Below, piece after piece: positions 38,191 through 41,703 of a stretch of 41,703 nt of DNA (position 1 is the first letter of the stretch; each line of letters begins with the position of its first letter). Source of the stretch: Candidatus Jorgensenbacteria bacterium RIFCSPLOWO2_01_FULL_45_25b (GTDB lineage Bacteria; Patescibacteriota; Minisyncoccia; UBA6257; GWB1-50-10); the NCBI GenBank assembly GCA_001781035.1, contig MFKK01000002.1, forward strand, positions 4,582 to 46,284, given 5' to 3'. The position numbers were made by a program, and so were the translations under genes. The notes under the pieces are model-generated. The model was not told where the DNA came from. It worked only from the letters and a program-made list of their open reading frames with translations, and ran no database searches.

Positions 38191-38415
38191 ATGACAAAAG
38201 AAGCATCAAACGTGGAAACGGCAATTCAGCGCCTGGAAAAGATTGTGGAAGAACTCTCGGGAGGGGACATTGAAGTGGAAGCGGGACTGAAAAAATTTAA
38301 AGAGGGAGCCGAACTGGTAAAATTTTGCAGAAATGAGCTAAAAACGGCGGAAAATGAATTCAAAAAATTAAAAACGGAGTTGGAAGAAGAACCAGCCGAA
38401 ATGAAGGAGTTTTAA
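38191..38415 (+). CDS. xseB: Exodeoxyribonuclease VII small subunit
   Basis: 74 aa. Helical hairpin subunit that coats the XseA coiled coil. VETAIQRLEKIVEELSGGDI (~8-27) and EAGLKKFKEGAELVKFCRNE (~31-50) are the two conserved helices. Start moved to ATG 38191, giving MTKEASNVETAI, the normal N-terminus. Close to xseA but with its own -10 box, so it can be made separately. Confidence 0.95.
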   Translation: MTKEASNVETAIQRLEKIVEELSGGDIEVEAGLKKFKEGAELVKFCRNELKTAENEFKKLKTELEEEPAEMKEF

Positions 38416-38455
38416 CGGGAAAAATCTTTGCGCGGCGGGTCTACAAACAAAACAT

Positions 38456-39061
38456 ATGAAAAACATCGGAAAACCAATACTCTTTATCGTTCTTGCCTTC
38501 GGAGCGGGCTTTTTTATGGGAAATCAGATTCCGGGTTCGGGAGAGAGGCTGGTCGCCTCTCTCGTTCAGCTTGGGAAAGAGGAGAAGAAACAGGAAGTAG
38601 AAATAAGGGAGGAGAAAAAATCGGAAACATTTATCGTAACAAACGTCATTGACGGCGATACGATTCAAATTGAGGGAGGCGAACTTGTTCAATACATAGG
38701 AATTGACGCGCCCGAAGGAAAAAGCGGAGATTCGGAAGTATGCTTCGCGTCCGGCGCCAAGGTGCGTAATCAGATTTTGCTTGCCGGAAAGAAAGTCCGG
38801 CTGGAACGCGACGTAAGCGACCGCGACGGGAAGGGCAGGCTTCTGCGATATGTGTACGCGGAAGACCCCGAAGGAAAAGAAGGCGAGATATTTATAAACC
38901 TTGCCCTTGTAAAAGACGGAGCGGCCTTCACCGTCTCCTACCCTCCGGACGTAAAGTACCAAAAAAGCTTTGAAGCCGAGGAAGAAAAAGCAAGAGAAAG
39001 GCGCGTCGGTCTTTGGGCAACATGCGATGAGACATTAGAGGTTCTGCTTCCGGGAAAATAA
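38456..39061 (+). CDS. Anchored thermonuclease (SNase family), first paralog
   Basis: 201 aa. N-terminal hydrophobic helix (PILFIVLAFGAGFFMGNQI, ~7-25) without a clear cleavage site, an acidic/basic linker, then the staphylococcal nuclease OB-fold: VIDGDTIQIEGG (~64-75), YIGIDAPEG (~80-88) and GKGRLLRYVYAED (~125-137), and a closing KARERRVGLWATC. In S. aureus nuclease the catalytic residues are Arg35, Glu43 and Arg87. Here Glu and the second Arg are present, but the position of Arg35 is Gln (VQYIGIDAPE). Activity may thus be reduced or altered. The second paralog follows 31 nt later. Confidence 0.9.
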   Translation: MKNIGKPILFIVLAFGAGFFMGNQIPGSGERLVASLVQLGKEEKKQEVEIREEKKSETFIVTNVIDGDTIQIEGGELVQYIGIDAPEGKSGDSEVCFASGAKVRNQILLAGKKVRLERDVSDRDGKGRLLRYVYAEDPEGKEGEIFINLALVKDGAAFTVSYPPDVKYQKSFEAEEEKARERRVGLWATCDETLEVLLPGK

Positions 39062-39092
39062 ATCCTCTCACTCTTACGCGATTTATTATTAG

Positions 39093-39674
39093 ATGAAAAC
39101 AATTCGCTATAAACGTCTGATTGTGCTTATAGGAACACTACTCGTGTTCCTTTTTGGTGTCTGGTCGGGAGAGCTCGGAGATAAAAAAACAAAAGAAACA
39201 GAAGAGGTGCTAAATATCGCATCAGAAGAAAGTCAAGAGAACAAGGAAAACGAAAGGGAAACGACGAAAGCCATACGAGTGATTGATGGCGATACGATTG
39301 AAATAGAAGGAGGGGAGAAGGTTCGCTACATCGGCATTGATGCTCCGGAAAGCGTTGACCCTCGGCGAAAAGTGGAGTGCTTCGGGAAAGAAGCGGCAGA
39401 AAAGAACAAAGAGCTGGTGGAAGGAAAGGAGGTGGCTCTTGAAAAAGATATAAGCGAGAGGGATAAATACGGCCGTCTTCTGCGGTATGTGTATGTGAAA
39501 AACGCTGACGGCGCGGAGCTCTTCGTAAACGCGGAACTTGTAAAAGAGGGGTACGCGAACACCTCCACCTATCCGCCGGATGTAACGCAGAGCGCGCTCT
39601 TTAGGGAAAAAGAGAAAGAAGCGAGAGTAAAAAAAATCGGTCTCTGGGGCTCGTGCGGGAAAATCAACGAATAG
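39093..39674 (+). CDS. Anchored thermonuclease (SNase family), second paralog
   Basis: 193 aa. N-terminal membrane helix or signal (LIVLIGTLLVFLFGVWSGEL, ~9-28) and an acidic linker lead to the nuclease fold: VIDGDTIEIEGGEKVRYIGI (~62-81), DAPESVDPRRKVECFGKEAA, DKYGRLLRYVYVKN (~126-139), ending KKIGLWGSC. The catalytic Arg (VRYIGIDAPE), Glu and Arg (KYGR) are all present, in contrast to the first paralog. Probably secreted or surface-held and able to degrade external DNA or RNA, a plausible nucleotide source for a reduced-genome cell (inference). Confidence 0.92.
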   Translation: MKTIRYKRLIVLIGTLLVFLFGVWSGELGDKKTKETEEVLNIASEESQENKENERETTKAIRVIDGDTIEIEGGEKVRYIGIDAPESVDPRRKVECFGKEAAEKNKELVEGKEVALEKDISERDKYGRLLRYVYVKNADGAELFVNAELVKEGYANTSTYPPDVTQSALFREKEKEARVKKIGLWGSCGKINE

Positions 39675-39730
39675 CGAATTGCGTACGAACAATCAAATAC
39701 GCGAACGATTCGTTTATTCGTATAGATTTG

Positions 39731-40330
39731 TTATTCGCTGATATTGCCCCAGTTCACCACATTCCACCATGCCGTGATATAATCCGCTCGGCGGTTTTGA
39801 TATTTGATATAGTACGCGTGCTCCCAAACATCAAGTCCGAGAAGCGGAACAAGTCCTTGGGAAATAGGGCTATCCTGATTCGCGGTTGAAATAACCGTAA
39901 GCCCGCCTGAAGCATCTTTTATTAACCACGCCCACCCGCTTCCGAAGCAGGCAAGAGCCGAGTTTGTAAAAACCTCCTTAAATGTTTCAAAGGAACCAAA
40001 AGATACCTCAATCTGTTTCAAAAATTCACCCGTCGGAGCGTCTTTTCCAATAATAGGAGGAGTCATCCACTTCCAAAATAGGGAATGATTGTAATGCCCG
40101 CCACCGTGATTTCGCACGGCTCCTCGTATTTCCTCCGGTACGCCCGATAAGTCTTTCAAAAGCTCCTCAACCGTCTTCTCTTGCAAATGAGGATATTTCT
40201 CCAAAGCGGTATTCAGCTTATCCACGTATGCCTGATGATGCTTTGCATGATGAATCCTCATGGTTTCCATATCAATAAAAGGCTCTAGAGCGTCGTAGGA
40301 ATAAGGAAGCGTTGGAAGTTCGTGTTTCAT
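39731..40330 (-). CDS. sodA: Superoxide dismutase, Mn-type signatures
   Basis: 199 aa. Converts superoxide to oxygen and hydrogen peroxide. Start at the second ATG ([20 protein letters not shown]): the ORF-track ATG at 40339 overlaps the -10 box. Metal ligands: His in [12 protein letters not shown] (~25-36), His in [11 protein letters not shown] (~76-86), Asp and His in DVWEHAYY (~165-172). GGHYNH and the Gln in ANQDSPI point to the Mn-specific rather than Fe-specific subgroup. TTAACA-16-TATAAT lies on the minus strand, 7 nt before the ATG. It indicates exposure to oxygen. Confidence 0.96.
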   Translation of the reverse strand: MKHELPTLPYSYDALEPFIDMETMRIHHAKHHQAYVDKLNTALEKYPHLQEKTVEELLKDLSGVPEEIRGAVRNHGGGHYNHSLFWKWMTPPIIGKDAPTGEFLKQIEVSFGSFETFKEVFTNSALACFGSGWAWLIKDASGGLTVISTANQDSPISQGLVPLLGLDVWEHAYYIKYQNRRADYITAWWNVVNWGNISE

Positions 40331-40337
40331 GAATACC

Positions 40338-40365
40338 ATTATAGAACAATTTAATTATTTGTTAA
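40338..40365 (-). promoter_or_regulatory. Promoter of sodA, near-leaderless
   Basis: Minus strand TTAACA (40365-40360), 16-nt spacer, TATAAT (40343-40338), then 7 nt to ATG 40330. Confidence 0.72.
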
Positions 40366-40380
40366 GCAGACGCCTAATGA

Positions 40381-40386
40381 TATAAT
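40381..40386 (+). promoter_or_regulatory. -10 box of the DUF2283 gene
   Basis: TATAAT, divergent from the sodA promoter. It gives a leader of about 56 nt with GGGGG before ATG 40449. Confidence 0.5.
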
Positions 40387-40448
40387 AACAAGGCGAAGCA
40401 GAAGATTTTATATTCTTCTCATCTTGAATTCAGGGGGTGGAAAAAAAT

Positions 40449-40679
40449 ATGAAAAAATCAAGAAAAAAACAATTTGTGCATTATGACGCGAAAAGCGACG
40501 TTTTGTATTTTGGCATAAAGCAGGGAGCAGAAGAGGAATTTGTGGAAATCGCGCCTGGTATGATGGCGGAACTTGACGAACAAGGAAAAGTTATCGGCGT
40601 TGAGGTTTTTAACGCCTCAAGCATGTTTCAGTCAGTTGCGAAATCAATTGAGCTTCGGGCAATGAGTATGGTAAGTTGA
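40449..40679 (+). CDS. DUF2283 family protein
   Basis: 76 aa. VHYDAKSDVLYFGIKQGAEE (~9-28), then EIAPGMMAELDEQGKVIGVE (~33-52) and FNASSM, the DUF2283 pattern. Start set at ATG 40449 with GGGGG about 11 nt upstream rather than the GTG at 40437. The family is small and often adjacent to toxin-like or DUF4258 genes, but no such neighbour is seen here. Function unknown. Confidence 0.85.
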   Translation: MKKSRKKQFVHYDAKSDVLYFGIKQGAEEEFVEIAPGMMAELDEQGKVIGVEVFNASSMFQSVAKSIELRAMSMVS

Positions 40680-40715
40680 TGTAATAAATTTCAACACATT
40701 TCTATGAATTTCATG

Positions 40716-40737
40716 AGTCCCGCTCTATGGCGGGACT
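40716..40737 (+). terminator. Hairpin before atpB
   Basis: AGTCCCGC / GCGGGACT, 8-bp perfect stem with a 6-nt loop. The following T-run is weak (TATGTATTTC), so it may be a palindromic element instead. Confidence 0.5.
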
Positions 40738-40804
40738 TATGTATTTCTGCCACATGTTGACCAAAAAAAGGTTTTCCAATAAAATTACTCTGTTTATTAA
40801 GGTC

Positions 40805-40810
40805 TAGTAT
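40805..40810 (+). promoter_or_regulatory. Possible -10 box of atpB
   Basis: TAGTAT lies 7 nt before ATG 40818, again near-leaderless spacing. No good -35 box. Confidence 0.4.
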
Positions 40811-40817
40811 CACTCTC

Positions 40818-41703
40818 ATGTTGTCTATTTCTCTTGTAGCGGAAGAGGTGTTTAATATAGCCGGCACGCCGGTTACAAATTCACTGCTTACCACCTGGGT
40901 AGGTATCGTAATAGTTTCTCTGCTCGTTATCATCGGGCTTTGGAAGCATAGTATCGTGCCGAAAGGTCTCCAGCTTATATTGGAAAGCGTATACTCGTTT
41001 TTTTTGAATCTTTGCGAAACGGTGCTGGGAGAAAAGCGTCTCGCGGAAAAAGCCCTTCCGTTTATCGGAACAATCTTCATCTTTGTCTTCGCGGCAAACA
41101 TATTTGAGGTTATTCCGGGGGTTGGAACAATCGGAATAAAAAAAGTGGAAGAACACACGACGGAAGCTCCTATCCAAGCCACGCAAGCTATGGAATCCGA
41201 TATGTACCAATATCAAAATGAATACGCGGAGAATGTATTTCTTCCCGAACCGTTAGAAACGAGCGAAACAATAGAAGTTAAGGAAGCTCATATGGTTCCG
41301 CTCTTTAGACCGGGCACTACCGACCTGAACACCACGCTTGCTCTCGCCCTTATATCGGTTATCGTAACCCAGATAGTGGGCTTCAGCGCGCTCGGATTCG
41401 GGTACCTGAAAAAATTCTTCAACTTTTCAAGTCCTATCAATTTCTTTGTGGGCATACTGGAACTCATTTCGGAATTCGCGAAAATCATCTCATTCTCCTT
41501 CCGTCTTTTTGGAAACATATTCGCGGGAGAGGTGCTCCTAACGGTTATATTGATGCTTGTTCCGTATTTCGTGCCGATTCCTTTTTACGGACTGGAGGTG
41601 TTTGTGGCGGTTGTGCAGGCGTTCGTGTTCGCGATGCTAACTTTGGTATTTATGAAACTCGCGATGACAAGCCATGACGAGGAGAGCCATGCGGCAGCGC
41701 ATT
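40818..41703 (+). CDS. atpB: F0F1 ATP synthase subunit a (3' end outside the window)
   Basis: At least 295 aa, running off the window, which is why the ORF track lacks it. Membrane subunit that with the c-ring conducts protons. Start MLSISLVAEEVFNIAGTPVT; helices at ~25-40 and ~82-98; TTDLNTTLALALISVIVTQI (~166-185); the essential Arg in SFRLFGNIFAGEVLL (~233-247); QAFVFAMLTLVFMK (~273-286). Between FEVIPGVGTIGI (~98-109) and the PGTTDLN helix lies a hydrophilic insert of about 50 residues, Glu/Thr-rich (EEHTTEAPIQATQAMESDMY), longer than usual. The rest of the atp operon should follow. Confidence 0.94.
   Translation, partial: MLSISLVAEEVFNIAGTPVTNSLLTTWVGIVIVSLLVIIGLWKHSIVPKGLQLILESVYSFFLNLCETVLGEKRLAEKALPFIGTIFIFVFAANIFEVIPGVGTIGIKKVEEHTTEAPIQATQAMESDMYQYQNEYAENVFLPEPLETSETIEVKEAHMVPLFRPGTTDLNTTLALALISVIVTQIVGFSALGFGYLKKFFNFSSPINFFVGILELISEFAKIISFSFRLFGNIFAGEVLLTVILMLVPYFVPIPFYGLEVFVAVVQAFVFAMLTLVFMKLAMTSHDEESHAAAH

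Overview
The window looks like a near-complete chromosomal segment from a Candidate Phyla Radiation (Patescibacteria, probably Parcubacteria-like) bacterium. This is inferred from gene content and style, not from a marker tree. The signs are short housekeeping proteins (HrcA 234 aa, UvrC 448 aa, MurF-like without its N-terminal domain), many secreted or coiled-coil proteins of unknown function, a DUF5654 gene, standard use of TGA as stop, and intergenic regions full of small palindromes and short tandem repeats. Coding sequence is moderate in GC and lies almost entirely on the + strand.

Layout: 1-3000 holds a possible small RNA, a tRNA-dihydrouridine synthase, a frameshifted DUF5654 gene and two exported/anchored proteins. 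3030-9217 is a compact nucleotide-excision-repair block, uvrB-uvrA-uvrC. 9317-13952 carries a NYN-domain protein, MazG-like pyrophosphohydrolase, a CaCA exchanger, endonuclease IV, FtsQ and a pseudopilin-like protein. 14005-19619 is the heat-shock block: CIRCE operator, hrcA-grpE-dnaK, a membrane protein and dnaJ. 19710-25695 holds three unknown genes, one encoding a 1651-aa protein. 25819-27424 is a clearly GC-richer island with two minus-strand exported/membrane proteins. 27837-28548 is a MntA/HepT pair. 28535-29976 is the rplJ-rplL unit with an L10-leader-like RNA. 30012-30389 is a tRNA-Val transcript with duplicated, palindrome-interrupted tRNA fragments. 30388-35488 is a dcw-type cluster (mraZ, rsmH, ftsL, ftsI, murF-like). 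35519-41703 has tRNA-Glu, uracil-DNA glycosylase, a KOW-like small protein, xseA-xseB, two thermonuclease paralogs, superoxide dismutase, a DUF2283 protein and the start of atpB.

Themes: (i) many genes have a TATAAT-type -10 box 6-8 nt before the start codon, predicting leaderless or nearly leaderless mRNAs; this also corrects several starts in the ORF track. (ii) Small palindromic elements sit between genes and also inside uvrC, probably inside uvrA and inside a tRNA-like sequence, like Rickettsia palindromic elements. (iii) A tandem ~19-bp repeat containing GGAG lies directly upstream of uvrA and mraZ and also before ftsI, and may supply ribosome binding sites. (iv) DNA repair is heavily represented (uvrABC, nfo, udg, xseAB) but in streamlined forms: UvrA without the insertion domain, UvrC without the helix-hairpin-helix tail, a family-4-like UDG lacking its cluster cysteines, and XseA fused to an HRDC-like domain. 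No CRISPR array, transposase or rRNA gene was seen.
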